Assembly: GCA_963750535.1 (NCBI GenBank)
Contig: CAVVRF010000040.1
Location: 1-64,000, forward strand
Reading direction: 5' to 3'
From: JAKFWF01 sp963750535
Lineage (GTDB): Bacteria; Pseudomonadota; Alphaproteobacteria; Rhizobiales; Hyphomicrobiaceae
DNA length: 64,000 nt
The position numbers were made by a program, and so were the translations under genes. The notes beneath the pieces were generated by a model that had not been told where the DNA came from, ran no database searches, and saw only the letters and a program-made list of their open reading frames with translations. Position 1 is the first letter of the stretch; each line of letters opens with the position of its first letter. Of this stretch, positions 45,167-53,913 are shown one piece after another.

Positions 45167-45913
45167 ATGTCGATTGCCAAATCTGCAATGCTCACCGTGC
45201 TTGGTCGGTCGGCGACGCCGCAGCGCGACACCCTGCGCCGCATTCTCGCCAGGCAGCGGGCGCAGTCGAAGAAGGCGCTGGAACGGCCGAAGCTGGTTCT
45301 GGCGAGCGCATCGCCACGCCGGCTGTCGCTGCTCGCCCAGGTCGGCGTGGTGCCGGACGGGCTGCGGCCGGCCTCGATCGACGAAAATCCGCGCCGGGCG
45401 GAGATGCCGCGCGCGCTGGTGTCGCGTCTGGCTCGCGCCAAGGCGGAAGCCGCACGTGACCAGCTCGCCAACGACACCAGCCTGGCCGACGCCTATGTGC
45501 TGGCGGCGGACACGGTCGTCACCGTCGGCCGCCGGATACTCATGAAGCCTAAATTCGTCGAGGAGGCGGTCGAGGCGCTGCAGCTGCTGTCGGGGCGCGC
45601 CCATCGAGTGTTGACGGCGATCTGCCTGATCACGCCGGACGATCGGCAGCGGGTCAAGATCGTCGACACGCGGGTGCGCTTCAAGCGGCTGTCGCGCAAC
45701 GAGATCGAGGCCTACATCGCGTCGCGGGAGTGGCGGGACAAGGCCGGCGGCTACGCGATCCAGGGCTTGGCCGGATGTTTCGTGCAGAAGGTGGTCGGCT
45801 CGTATACCAACGTCGTCGGCCTGCCGTTGACCGAAGTCACGGGGCTCCTTGCCGGCGAAGGCTTCCCGGTCCATTTCAACTGGGTCAAGGCCGCCGATGT
45901 CGATCCGGATTGA
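45167..45913 (+). CDS. maf: Maf family nucleotide pyrophosphatase
   Basis: Maf/YhdE-type nucleoside triphosphate pyrophosphatase that clears modified nucleotides. Motifs: LVLASASPRR (about 45-54), YVLAADTVVTVGRRILMKP (about 110) and KAGGYAIQGLAGCFV (about 190), GSYTNVVGLPL. The start with a GAGGAA ribosome site gives a 40-aa N-terminal extension ahead of the usual first strand; ATG 45188 is an alternative. Together with yacG just downstream this is the common alphaproteobacterial maf-yacG pair; infA, often before it, is not seen. Confidence 0.9.
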   Translation: MSIAKSAMLTVLGRSATPQRDTLRRILARQRAQSKKALERPKLVLASASPRRLSLLAQVGVVPDGLRPASIDENPRRAEMPRALVSRLARAKAEAARDQLANDTSLADAYVLAADTVVTVGRRILMKPKFVEEAVEALQLLSGRAHRVLTAICLITPDDRQRVKIVDTRVRFKRLSRNEIEAYIASREWRDKAGGYAIQGLAGCFVQKVVGSYTNVVGLPLTEVTGLLAGEGFPVHFNWVKAADVDPD

Positions 45914-45946
45914 GCCGGACCCCGGCTCGTTGAAGGGCAGTTAGCC

Positions 45947-46192
45947 ATGGCCGATGCAGCAAACCCGCCCTCTGGCAGGTCCGCCATGAAAGGCGGGCGT
46001 TGCCCGATCTGCCGGGCGCCGACCGAGCAGGCGTTCCGGCCGTTTTGCTCGCGGCGCTGTGCCGACGTCGATTTGTCGCGGTGGCTCGGCGGCGCCTATG
46101 CCATTGCCGGCGGAGGCGCCGATGCCGACGAGGACGGCGATGAGGTGGCAGCGCAGACGCGCCCGCCTGAATCGGGCCGGGACCAGCGCTGA
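45947..46192 (+). CDS. yacG: DNA gyrase inhibitor YacG
   Basis: An 81-aa zinc protein with the Cys4 site CPIC...CSRRC (about residues 19-22 and 34-38) and the conserved ADVDLSRWLGGAYAI block. It binds GyrB and inhibits gyrase in E. coli. It starts 33 nt after maf on the same strand and precedes tRNA-Phe. Acidic tail with DADEDGDE. Confidence 0.93.
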   Translation: MADAANPPSGRSAMKGGRCPICRAPTEQAFRPFCSRRCADVDLSRWLGGAYAIAGGGADADEDGDEVAAQTRPPESGRDQR

Positions 46193-46302
46193 CGGGCGGT
46201 TCGCAGAACTGTCACCACGACGCTGGACAGGAGCGGTCCCAGCACCTATAAGGCGCGGGCTTCGTGAGCATTTCCCCTGGCGGGAGCTCGCCACGGCAGG
46301 AT

Positions 46303-46378
46303 GCCCGGGTAGCTCAGTTGGTAGAGCATACGACTGAAAATCGTAGTGTCGGCAGTTCAATTCTGCCCCCGGGCACCA
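46303..46378 (+). tRNA. tRNA-Phe (anticodon GAA)
   Basis: Acceptor stem GCCCGGG/CCCGGGC, D arm AGCTCAGTTGGTAGAGC, anticodon loop CTGAAAA (anticodon GAA), variable GTGTC, T arm GTTCAATTC and an encoded CCA end. It lies downstream of yacG. Confidence 0.97.
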
Positions 46379-46598
46379 TTTGTTTCAATGACTTAGGCGA
46401 TCGATCGCAAAGCGTGAGCCCGCTTTGCCGGAGTTTTGCGTGACTTGGCCTGCACCGCGCCTCGCATAACGAGCAGTTCCGGCTGACCGAGGCTCATCTC
46501 GCACACACGCCGAATATTCAGCACGCCTGGAGCCGCGGCGGCGGCGCTCGAGGAGTAGCCTCGCGTGGTTCGCACGCGGGGCAGCGCTACGAGCCAAG

Positions 46599-47327
46599 CT
46601 AATCCCATTCGACGCCCGCCGCCAACATGTAGCCGGCGCCGTAGACGGTCTTGATCAGGCGCGGGGTGTCGGGGTCGTCTTTCAGGCGTTTGCGTAACCG
46701 AGAGATGCGTGCGTCGATCGTGCGGTCCAGCGCGGGGCGGGCGCGATTGGGCAGCAGTTGGTCGCGCGTCAGGATGCGGTTGGGGTTGCTCAGAAGTCCG
46801 ATCAGCAGATCGGCTTCGGCCTTGCCGAGCTCACAGTCGTCCCCGGCCGGGGACGTCAGGCGATAACTGGACGGATTGAATGTCCAGCCGGCGAACCGCG
46901 CGGCGCGCGATGGTTCGATAGCGGCCGTAGCTTCGGCAATGCGACGCAGCACGCTCCGGACGCGGGCGACCAATTCGCGTGGCTCGAATGGCTTGGTGAC
47001 ATAGTCGTCAGCACCGAGCTCCAGACCTGTCACGCGATCGGCAAGATCATGGCGTCCGGTCAAGATGATGACGGCGCACCTCGACTCCTCGCCGAGCCTT
47101 CGCACCACCGACAAGCCATCGAGGTCCGGCAGGCCCAGATCGACGATGCACAGCTTCGCTGGCTTCTGTCTTTGCCGTCGAAGCAGGGCCTGGCCGGTCG
47201 CCACGGCCTCGGCTGTAAAGCCGAACTTCGCCAGTTCGCGGCATACGAGGCAAGCGATGTCCGTGTCATCCTCGAGCACATAGATCAGCCGCTCGGCAGA
47301 TGGTGGAACGGTGGGCTTGCGGCTCAT
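46599..47327 (-). CDS. OmpR-family response regulator
   Basis: A 242-aa two-component regulator: receiver domain (YVLEDDTDIACLV with acidic pair, CIVDLGLPDLDG with the phospho-Asp near 62, ILTGRHD, GADDYVTKPFEPREL) and an OmpR/PhoB winged helix (FNPSSYRL, LIGLLSNPNRILTRDQL, RTIDARISRLRKRL, IKTVYGAGYML). It overlaps the end of the upstream kinase gene by ATGA. The start MSRKPT is chosen from that overlap. Signal and targets unknown. Confidence 0.92.
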   Translation of the reverse strand: MSRKPTVPPSAERLIYVLEDDTDIACLVCRELAKFGFTAEAVATGQALLRRQRQKPAKLCIVDLGLPDLDGLSVVRRLGEESRCAVIILTGRHDLADRVTGLELGADDYVTKPFEPRELVARVRSVLRRIAEATAAIEPSRAARFAGWTFNPSSYRLTSPAGDDCELGKAEADLLIGLLSNPNRILTRDQLLPNRARPALDRTIDARISRLRKRLKDDPDTPRLIKTVYGAGYMLAAGVEWD

Positions 47328-49015
47328 TGCCCGCCTCCAACCATGGCATATGCAAGCTCGTCGAGGGAGAACGGCTTTCTGAGCAACAGCCAATCGCCGT
47401 TGCTGCGGGCCTGCTCGATCGGATCGGCTGCATACCCCGTCATCAACACGAGCCTAATGCCGGGATCGCGGCCACGGGCAATCCTGGCGAGATCAGATCC
47501 GCTCATGCTGCCTGGCATGACGACATCGGCCAGCAAAACCGAGATCCCCGGCGTCGTCCCAAGGAGATCAAGAGCCTCGACGGCGGTACCTGTCTCGATG
47601 ATCAGGTGTCCGAGGTCCTGCAATTGCCGCCTGATGACACGGCGCACATCATTGTCATCCTCAACAAGAAGTACGAACTGCTGAATAGCCATGGCGGGCG
47701 GCGCCGGTGCTGCCCTGACTGCCCGCGCAATGGCAAGGTCACTCGATGCGGGCAGCAATAGCTCTGCTACGGTGCCACAGCCCGGAGTGCTTCTCAGGCG
47801 GATCGCACCATTGGATTGGCGTGCAAAACCGTACACCATCGACAGCCCAAGCCCACTCGATCGGCCGAATTCCTTCTTCGTGAAGAAGGGTTCAAACACC
47901 CTCGCGAGGGTTGCTTCGTCCATTCCGACCCCGACGTCCGCGACGCAAACGGCGACATAGCCACCGGCGGGGCAATCCAGCTTCGCTGCCTCGTCGGGCG
48001 CGAGAGACCGCGGCTCCGCCGCAAGCGACAGGCGTCCACCATTCGGCATTGCATCACGAGCGTTGAGCACCAGATTGAGGATCGCGTTGTCGAGTTGATT
48101 GGGATCGACACGGATCATGAGCGGGCCAATCTCGCCGCTATAATTGATCTCGATGGATTCGGGCACCGATCGCCTGATGAGCGGCAGCAGGCTTCTGAGC
48201 GCGGTCGCAGCATCGACGGCGATCGGGTCGAGCGGTTGCTGCCTGGCAAAAGCGAGAAGTCGTTGAATGAGCGCGCCACCACGTCGCGCGGCATCCAGTG
48301 CAGGTCCGACGTTCTCGGTCACGTCGCTCGAAGCGTGGTGTTCCAGCACCGCCAGATTGCCGATGATGATCGTCAGCAGATTATTGAAGTCGTGCGCGAG
48401 ACCGCCGGTCAGCTTGCCGACTGCTTCCATCTTCTGTGCCTGAACGAGCGCTGCCTCCGCCCGCTTCTGCTCCTCGTAGGCTCGCGTGAGCTCGGCGTTG
48501 GTGGTCTGAAGCTCGGCCGTGCGTTCACGCACGCGGGCTTCGAGTAGCTCGTTCTGATCGCGAATGAGGCGTTCGTAGCGGCGCTGTTCCGTGACATCGG
48601 TATAGATGGTGACGAAGCCGCCTCCCGGGAGCGGCTCGCCTCGAACGAGAATGACCTGTCCGGACGACCTGACGCGCTCCATTTGATGCGGCTGGAACAG
48701 GCGCGCAATGGCGACACGTTCCGCAACGAGCATCTCGACATTGCCGACGCCATATTCTCCTCGCTCAGCGTTGAAGCGCATGAAATCGGCGAACGGCGTG
48801 CCGACCTCCGCGAGCACCAACGGAAATTCCAGCAGATCGAAGAACGTCCGGTTCCAACCTACGAGGCGAAGGTCCCCATCAAAAACGGTGAACCCCTGGG
48901 CGATGTGATCGAGACCGGCCTGGATCAGCGTGAAGCGGACCCGGTTTCCGGTCTCGGCAAGTGTCAACGCGGGTTGCGACATTCCAGAACCGATGTTCGC
49001 TGTTGTCTCCTGCAA
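47324..49015 (-). CDS. Hybrid sensor histidine kinase with PAS and receiver domain
   Basis: A 563-aa cytoplasmic kinase without membrane segments. PAS-like region (about 28-140; GFTVFDGDLRLVGWN), a coiled-coil linker (ERLIRDQNELLEARVRERT), dimerisation and phosphoacceptor motif GGLAHDFNNLL (His about 207), ATPase motifs DPNQLDNAILNLVLNARDAM (N box), DVGVGM (G1) and SSGLGLSMVYGF (G2), then a C-terminal receiver (LLVEDDNDVRR, LLADVVMPGSMSG, LRKPFSLDEL). The REC may act as phosphate sink or relay. Coupled with the following OmpR-type regulator. Confidence 0.92.
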   Translation of the reverse strand: MQETTANIGSGMSQPALTLAETGNRVRFTLIQAGLDHIAQGFTVFDGDLRLVGWNRTFFDLLEFPLVLAEVGTPFADFMRFNAERGEYGVGNVEMLVAERVAIARLFQPHQMERVRSSGQVILVRGEPLPGGGFVTIYTDVTEQRRYERLIRDQNELLEARVRERTAELQTTNAELTRAYEEQKRAEAALVQAQKMEAVGKLTGGLAHDFNNLLTIIIGNLAVLEHHASSDVTENVGPALDAARRGGALIQRLLAFARQQPLDPIAVDAATALRSLLPLIRRSVPESIEINYSGEIGPLMIRVDPNQLDNAILNLVLNARDAMPNGGRLSLAAEPRSLAPDEAAKLDCPAGGYVAVCVADVGVGMDEATLARVFEPFFTKKEFGRSSGLGLSMVYGFARQSNGAIRLRSTPGCGTVAELLLPASSDLAIARAVRAAPAPPAMAIQQFVLLVEDDNDVRRVIRRQLQDLGHLIIETGTAVEALDLLGTTPGISVLLADVVMPGSMSGSDLARIARGRDPGIRLVLMTGYAADPIEQARSNGDWLLLRKPFSLDELAYAMVGGGQ

Positions 49016-49173
49016 CCGAAACTAGCGCAGGCGGTCCGTCGCGGGAATGCGCGCGCCCCAGCTGTTACAATTCCGTACAATTCCCGCACACCCACGCGAA
49101 CATCTCCTGCCACAGCCATCTCCAATGTCGCCCGCGCCCGCTGCAAGACGGGTCCGATGCTTCGGAGGAGACG

Positions 49174-50826
49174 ATGCAGAAATTGGTGGCCGCAGCCGGC
49201 GGCCCATATGAGGCCGGTCTCGAGCCGAGGCCAGCCAACTTCGAACCGCTCTCGCCGCTCAGCCTGCTGAAACGGGCTGCGCGGATCTATCCCAACTATT
49301 GCTCGGTAGTGCATGGCGGTGTGCGCCACACTTGGGCAGAAACCTATGCCCGTTGCCGGCAACTTGCGAGCGCGCTCGAGCGCAACGGCATCAAGCGGCT
49401 CGATACGGTCTCGATCATGGCCTCCAACATTCCAGCCATGTACGAGGCCCACTTCGCCGTGCCGATGGCAGGGGCCGTCCTCAATACAATCAATACGCGG
49501 CTCGATCCGACGGCGGTGGCCTTCGTCCTCGATCACTCGGACTCCAAGTTACTCCTGGTCTCCGAGGACTATCTCGACGTCGCCCGCAAGGCTGTCAGCC
49601 TGGCAGCGAACAAACCACCTCTCCTGGTGATCGCGGAGGAAGGAACGCCGCCGGCCAGCGAGTATGAAATGCTGCTCGCGGAAGGCGATCCAGAATTCGC
49701 GTGGAGCGGTCCAGCCGACGAATGGCAGGCGATCGCACTATCCTACACCTCCGGCACGACCGGGAACCCGAAGGGCGTCGTCACGCACCATCGGGGTGCC
49801 TATCTCAACGCGCTTGGAAACGCGCTTGCCTGGAACATGGGATCGCATCCACGGTATTTGTGGACGCTGCCGATGTTTCATTGCAACGGCTGGTCGTTCC
49901 CTTGGACGCTCGCCGCAGTCGCCGGCACGAGCGTCTGCCTGCGCAAGGTGACCGCCGACGGCATCTACCGCGCAATCGCCGAGCAGCGCGTGGATCATCT
50001 GAGTGCCGCGCCAACTGTGCTGACCTTCATCGTCAATGCAGGTGCCGACGAGCGCCGGTCTTTCGATCATCCGGTGAAGGTGATGACCGCTGGCGCGGCG
50101 CCGCCTGCGGCCGTGCTTGCCGACATGGCCAAGCACAACTTCGATGTCACGCACGTCTACGGGCTCACCGAGGTCTACGGCCCGGTTGTCGTTTGCGCCT
50201 GGAAGGACGCCTGGAACGACAAGCCCATCGAGGAGCAGGCGCAAATCAAGGCTCGTCAGGGCGTGCCCTATCCGGTTCTCGAGGACGTGCAGGTCCTCGA
50301 CCCCGCAACCATGGCACCTGTGCCGGCGAACGGGGAAACGATGGGCGAGGTGATGATCCGCGGCAATGTGGTCATGAAGGGATACTTCAAGAACCCTGCC
50401 GCGACTTCCGAGGCGTTCGCCGGCGGCTGGTTCCACACCGGCGATCTCGGCGTCATGCATCCAGACGGCTATGTCCAGCTGCGCGACCGCTCCAAGGACG
50501 TCATCATATCGGGCGGCGAGAATATCTCGTCGCTCGAGGTTGAAGAGGTGCTCTATCGCCACCCCGCCATACTTGAGGCCGCCGTGGTCGCGCGACCTGA
50601 CGAAAAGTGGGGCGAGACTCCATGCGCCTTCGTCACGTTGAAACCCGACATGGAGGGCAAAGTCAGCTCCGCCGACATTATCGCGTTTTGCCGCGCCAAT
50701 CTGGCGCATTTCAAGGCTCCGCGCTCGGTCGTCTTCACGGCGCTTCCGAAAACGTCGACCGGCAAGATCCAGAAATTCGAGCTCCGCAAACTGGCCCACG
50801 AGCTTGCGCCCGGCCCGTCGCCCTGA
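49174..50826 (+). CDS. Acyl-CoA synthetase (AMP-forming), medium/long-chain type
   Basis: A 550-aa ANL-superfamily ligase. Motifs: P-loop YTSGTTGNPKGVV (about 190), HVYGLTEVYGP (about 330), GWFHTGDLG, RDRSKDVIISGGENISSLEVEEVL (A8 hinge region) and the catalytic Lys near the end in KTSTGKIQKFELR. The pattern is that of the propionate/medium-chain AMP ligase group often paired with branched-chain amino acid style ABC transporters for aromatic or organic acids. A GGAGGAGACG ribosome site decides the start. A liv-type transporter remnant follows 12 nt downstream. Confidence 0.92.
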   Translation: MQKLVAAAGGPYEAGLEPRPANFEPLSPLSLLKRAARIYPNYCSVVHGGVRHTWAETYARCRQLASALERNGIKRLDTVSIMASNIPAMYEAHFAVPMAGAVLNTINTRLDPTAVAFVLDHSDSKLLLVSEDYLDVARKAVSLAANKPPLLVIAEEGTPPASEYEMLLAEGDPEFAWSGPADEWQAIALSYTSGTTGNPKGVVTHHRGAYLNALGNALAWNMGSHPRYLWTLPMFHCNGWSFPWTLAAVAGTSVCLRKVTADGIYRAIAEQRVDHLSAAPTVLTFIVNAGADERRSFDHPVKVMTAGAAPPAAVLADMAKHNFDVTHVYGLTEVYGPVVVCAWKDAWNDKPIEEQAQIKARQGVPYPVLEDVQVLDPATMAPVPANGETMGEVMIRGNVVMKGYFKNPAATSEAFAGGWFHTGDLGVMHPDGYVQLRDRSKDVIISGGENISSLEVEEVLYRHPAILEAAVVARPDEKWGETPCAFVTLKPDMEGKVSSADIIAFCRANLAHFKAPRSVVFTALPKTSTGKIQKFELRKLAHELAPGPSP

Positions 50827-50838
50827 GGAGCACGCGCG

Positions 50839-51270
50839 ATGGAGCAACCTTTCATCATCGAGACCCAGGGCCTGACCAAGGAATTCAAAGGGTTCCGTGC
50901 GGTCAACGGCGTCGACCTGCGAATCCGGCGCGGCAGCATTCATGCGCTGATCGGCCCGAACGGCGCCGGGCGCGGGAAAGATAACGACCATGCGCGCAAT
51001 CATGGGGCTTCTGCGCGCGGCGCGGACCTGCTGCTGCTCGACGAGCCGACCGAGGGGCTAGCCCCGGTCATCGTCCAGCAGATCGGCGCGATCATTCGCG
51101 ACCTCAAGACCCGCGGATTCACCCTCTTGTTGGTCGAGCAGAATTTCCATTTCGCCTCGACGGTCGCCGACCGCCACTACGTGGTCGAGCATGGCTCCGT
51201 CGTTGATGAAGTCGAGAACGGGCAGCTGGCGGCGAACAAGTCGAAGCTCGAAGCCTATCTCGGAATCTAG
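50839..51270 (+). pseudogene. Collapsed LivG/LivF ABC ATPase (chimeric remnant of a liv operon)
   Basis: A 143-aa frame made from two genes. Residues 1-46 are the start of a LivG-type ATPase (LTKEFKGFRAVNGVDLRI to GPNGAG of Walker A). At about 50972 another frame begins with AGKITTMRAIMGLLRA, a LivF-type Walker A. From about 51020 the first frame resumes as ADLLLLDEPTEGLAPVIVQ to the LivF C-terminus. So the LivG body, the permease genes livH and livM and the LivF middle are missing. Without an ABC signature the product cannot work. The remaining operon is acyl-CoA synthetase, this remnant and a binding protein. The deletion may be real or an assembly collapse between similar ATPase genes. Confidence 0.75.
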
Positions 51271-51297
51271 TTTGGCAACTCGGTATGGGAGAGAAAC

Positions 51298-52509
51298 ATG
51301 CGAATGAAAATCCTGGGGCTGGCCGCCACGGCGCTTTGCGCCGCGACAGCCGCTCAAGCGCAGTACAGTGACGGCGTCGTCAAGATCGGCGTTCTGTCCG
51401 ACATGTCCGGCCTCTATGCCGATCTCTCCGGCCCCGGATCGGTCTGGGCGGCGCGCAAGGCGGTCGAGGATTTCGGCGCTGCGGCCAAGGGCATGAAGGT
51501 CGAGATCGTCTCGGCGGATCACCAGAACAAGCCCGACATCGCCTCCAACGTCGCGCGCCAGTGGTACGACGTCGACAAGGTGGACGTGATCGTCGATCTC
51601 GTCACCTCGTCGGTCGCTCTCGCCGTCAATAACATTGCGGAGGAAAAGAACCGCGTCGCACTGGTTTCCGGTGCGGCCACCTCGGACTTGACCGGGAAAG
51701 CCTGCACCGCGAACACCATCCACTGGACTTACGATACCTGGGCGCTGGCGAACGGCACCGGCAATGCGATCGTCAAGACCGGTGGTGATAGCTGGTACTT
51801 CCTGACCGCCGACTATGCCTTCGGGCATGCACTGGAGCGCGATACGGCTGCGGTCGTCGAGAAGAATGGTGGCAAGGTCATGGGCAAGGTCCGTCATCCT
51901 TTCCCGGGCGCGGATTTCTCGTCATTCCTGCTTCAGGCACAGGCATCAAAAGCCAAGATCATCGGCCTCGCCAACGCGGGAACCGATACCACCAGTGCCA
52001 TCAAGCAAGCCGCGGAGTTTGGCATCGTCAAAGGCGGACAGAACCTTGCCGGGCTGCTCGTATTCATCACCGACGTGCATGCACTCGGCTTGAAGACGGC
52101 GCAGGGCCTCGTCATGACGGAAGCCTGGTACTGGGATGCGAACGATGCCAATCGGGCCTTCGCCAAGGACTTTGCGGCGGCAAACGGCGGCAAGATGCCG
52201 ACGATGGTTCATGCCGGCGTCTATTCCTCGATTGTCCACTACTTGAAGGCAATCGAGGCGCAAAAGAGCGACGCCGACGGCGCCGCGGTGGTCGCAAGGA
52301 TGAAAGCCATGCCGACCGACGATAAGGTGTTCGGCAAGGGGCAGGTACGCGTTGACGGACGCAAGGTCCACGATATGTATCTGTTCGAGGTCAAGAAGCC
52401 CGAGGAGAGCAAGGGCCCTTGGGACTACTACAAAGTCCGCGCGACCATTCCTGCCGCGCAGGCATTCCGCCCGGTCGAACAGGGCAACTGCCGGCTCGTG
52501 AAGAAATAG
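51298..52509 (+). CDS. Branched-chain amino acid type ABC transporter substrate-binding protein
   Basis: A 403-aa periplasmic binding protein of the LivJ/LivK-like family (Peripla_BP_6). Signal peptide to about residue 21 (TAAQAQ), then VVKIGVLSDMSGLYADLSGPGSVWAA and ALVSGAATSDLTGKAC, and FFLTADYAFG-like sequence. Ligand probably an aromatic or organic acid, since the gene follows an acyl-CoA synthetase; this is inference. The matching permeases and ATPases are missing in this window. A GC-rich stem (GCGGGGCG/CGCCCCGC, 52519-52549) follows and may be a weak terminator. Confidence 0.9.
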   Translation: MRMKILGLAATALCAATAAQAQYSDGVVKIGVLSDMSGLYADLSGPGSVWAARKAVEDFGAAAKGMKVEIVSADHQNKPDIASNVARQWYDVDKVDVIVDLVTSSVALAVNNIAEEKNRVALVSGAATSDLTGKACTANTIHWTYDTWALANGTGNAIVKTGGDSWYFLTADYAFGHALERDTAAVVEKNGGKVMGKVRHPFPGADFSSFLLQAQASKAKIIGLANAGTDTTSAIKQAAEFGIVKGGQNLAGLLVFITDVHALGLKTAQGLVMTEAWYWDANDANRAFAKDFAAANGGKMPTMVHAGVYSSIVHYLKAIEAQKSDADGAAVVARMKAMPTDDKVFGKGQVRVDGRKVHDMYLFEVKKPEESKGPWDYYKVRATIPAAQAFRPVEQGNCRLVKK

Positions 52510-52847
52510 AGGCGTTGGGCGGGGCGACGGCTCGTCCGGCGCGCCCCGCAATTCTTGGATTCATCGGGATAGCTAAGCGGCCGTTTGCCCAATCCAGCGA
52601 GGCGACCTGAGACTTGTAGGAGGGCGCAACATTGGAACGGGTTCCAATTTGCAAATGTATTCAGCAGCTTGCCATCAACCTGAGTGATCGCAGCTTCCAT
52701 TGAGCAACTTGCGTGTGCGTTTAATCACATCAAGCCGCGGCATTATGGGGCTATTTAAAGCAGAGTGTCGGGCCGCGCCATTTGTTGGCCTGGCGGTCCC
52801 TACAGTCGATTGGATCGATAGGAGTCCAAGAATTATGGAGTGATCGC
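52510..52847. other. Intergenic stretch upstream of TrpX-like gene
   Basis: 338 nt without a gene. It holds a stem-loop after the binding protein gene, an 18-bp palindrome (separate entry), AT-richer DNA and the GGAG ribosome site of the next gene. Confidence 0.6.
52631..52648. promoter_or_regulatory. Perfect 18-bp palindrome, candidate operator
   Basis: ATTGGAAC-GG-GTTCCAAT, 8-bp arms with a 2-nt centre, about 200 nt before the TrpX-like gene. It has the size of a site for a dimeric repressor. No regulator gene lies right beside it. Confidence 0.45.
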
Positions 52848-53819
52848 ATGATAGACCGTCGCGCGCTTCTTCTCGGTGCCGCATCGGGCTTGGCAGTCGC
52901 CCAGACGCACGGACAGACCCGCCCTAATTTGCCGCGAGTTGGCATTCTCAACTTCGCGACCGACGATGACATTCGCGTCCGCCAATTCAAGAGTGCACTG
53001 CAGGGTCTGGGCTATGTCGAAGGCCGGAATGTCGTAATCACGATTCGCTCTGCCAATGGTGCACTCGAAGTCCTGCCAAGCCTTGCCGAGGCACTTATCG
53101 CGGATAAATCGGATGTCATGATCGCGCTCGGCCCGGCGGCGTGGGCGGCCAAGCGTACGACCACCACGGTTCCGGTCGTGATCGCTTTCAGCGGCGATCC
53201 CGTCGGCGACGGCATCGTGCCGAGTATCGCGCGGCCGGGCGGCAACATCACGGGCTTCTCGTACATGTCGTCGGACCTCGCCGGGAAACGCCTGGAAATT
53301 CTCAACAATGCATTCCCAGGGTCGAAGCGGCTCGGTGTCCTCTATAATCCGCGCGAACCGGCGACCAGACTTGAGATGAAGATCACGGAAGTCGCTGCGC
53401 AGTCCCTGGGACTCACCCTGGTTCCCGTGGCCGCCGACTCGCTCGGCGCGCTCGATGACGCCTTTCTATTGGCGGTCGACCAGAAGGTTGGCGGGCTGGT
53501 GGTATTCACCCATGGATTTGCCGTAATCAACAGTAGTCGGATTATTGCGCTGTCGGCCCAACATCGGTTGCCAGTCCTATATGGGTGGCGCGAGTTCGTC
53601 GACGACGGCGGCCTAATGTCCTACGGCCCAGATATCGAAATGCTGGTGCGCCGGGCGGCGGTCTACGTGGATCTTATCATCAAGGGTGCGCGCGCGGGCG
53701 ATCTGCCGTTTGAACAGCCCACGCGATTGCAGCTTGTGGTGAACAAAAAAACCGCAGGCGCCCTTGGACTTACCTTCCCACCCTCCATCCTGGTACAGGC
53801 GGACGAGGTGATCGAGTGA
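52848..53819 (+). CDS. TrpX-like ABC transporter substrate-binding protein
   Basis: A 323-aa protein of the ABC substrate-binding family PF04392 (TrpX/YnjB-like). Signal region with a Tat-like RR at the start (IDRRALLLGAASGLAVAQ), then RVGILNFATDDD, QGLGYVEGRNVVITIRSANG, SGDPVGDGIVPSIARPGGNITGFS and EILNNAFPGSKRLGVLYNP, and KKTAGALGLTFPPSIL at the end. This is the form found as very many orphan copies in Bradyrhizobium-like genomes. No permease or ATPase genes are adjacent. Ligand unknown. Confidence 0.88.
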   Translation: MIDRRALLLGAASGLAVAQTHGQTRPNLPRVGILNFATDDDIRVRQFKSALQGLGYVEGRNVVITIRSANGALEVLPSLAEALIADKSDVMIALGPAAWAAKRTTTTVPVVIAFSGDPVGDGIVPSIARPGGNITGFSYMSSDLAGKRLEILNNAFPGSKRLGVLYNPREPATRLEMKITEVAAQSLGLTLVPVAADSLGALDDAFLLAVDQKVGGLVVFTHGFAVINSSRIIALSAQHRLPVLYGWREFVDDGGLMSYGPDIEMLVRRAAVYVDLIIKGARAGDLPFEQPTRLQLVVNKKTAGALGLTFPPSILVQADEVIE

Positions 53820-53913
53820 ACCGCCGTCAGCTGAAGGTACATTACAGATAGGATGCAAATGGCACGACCCCCGTGCCCGCTGAAGGTGCGTCGCTCTCAC
53901 CCGGAATAGCGCT

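Noticed and set aside
44933..45874. N-terminal extension of the TPR/protease/SGNH frame up to 45874
   Set aside because: This part is antisense to maf, has no recognisable pattern, and the TPR region begins at 44932.
46385..46608. Short minus-strand frames of about 70 codons between tRNA-Phe and the response regulator
   Set aside because: No family pattern, Arg/Ala-rich, no ribosome site; not listed as a gene.
52631..52660. Sigma-54 promoter at TTGGAAC...TTGCA
   Set aside because: The distance between the GG and GC elements is 17 nt rather than the required 12, so it does not fit a -24/-12 promoter.
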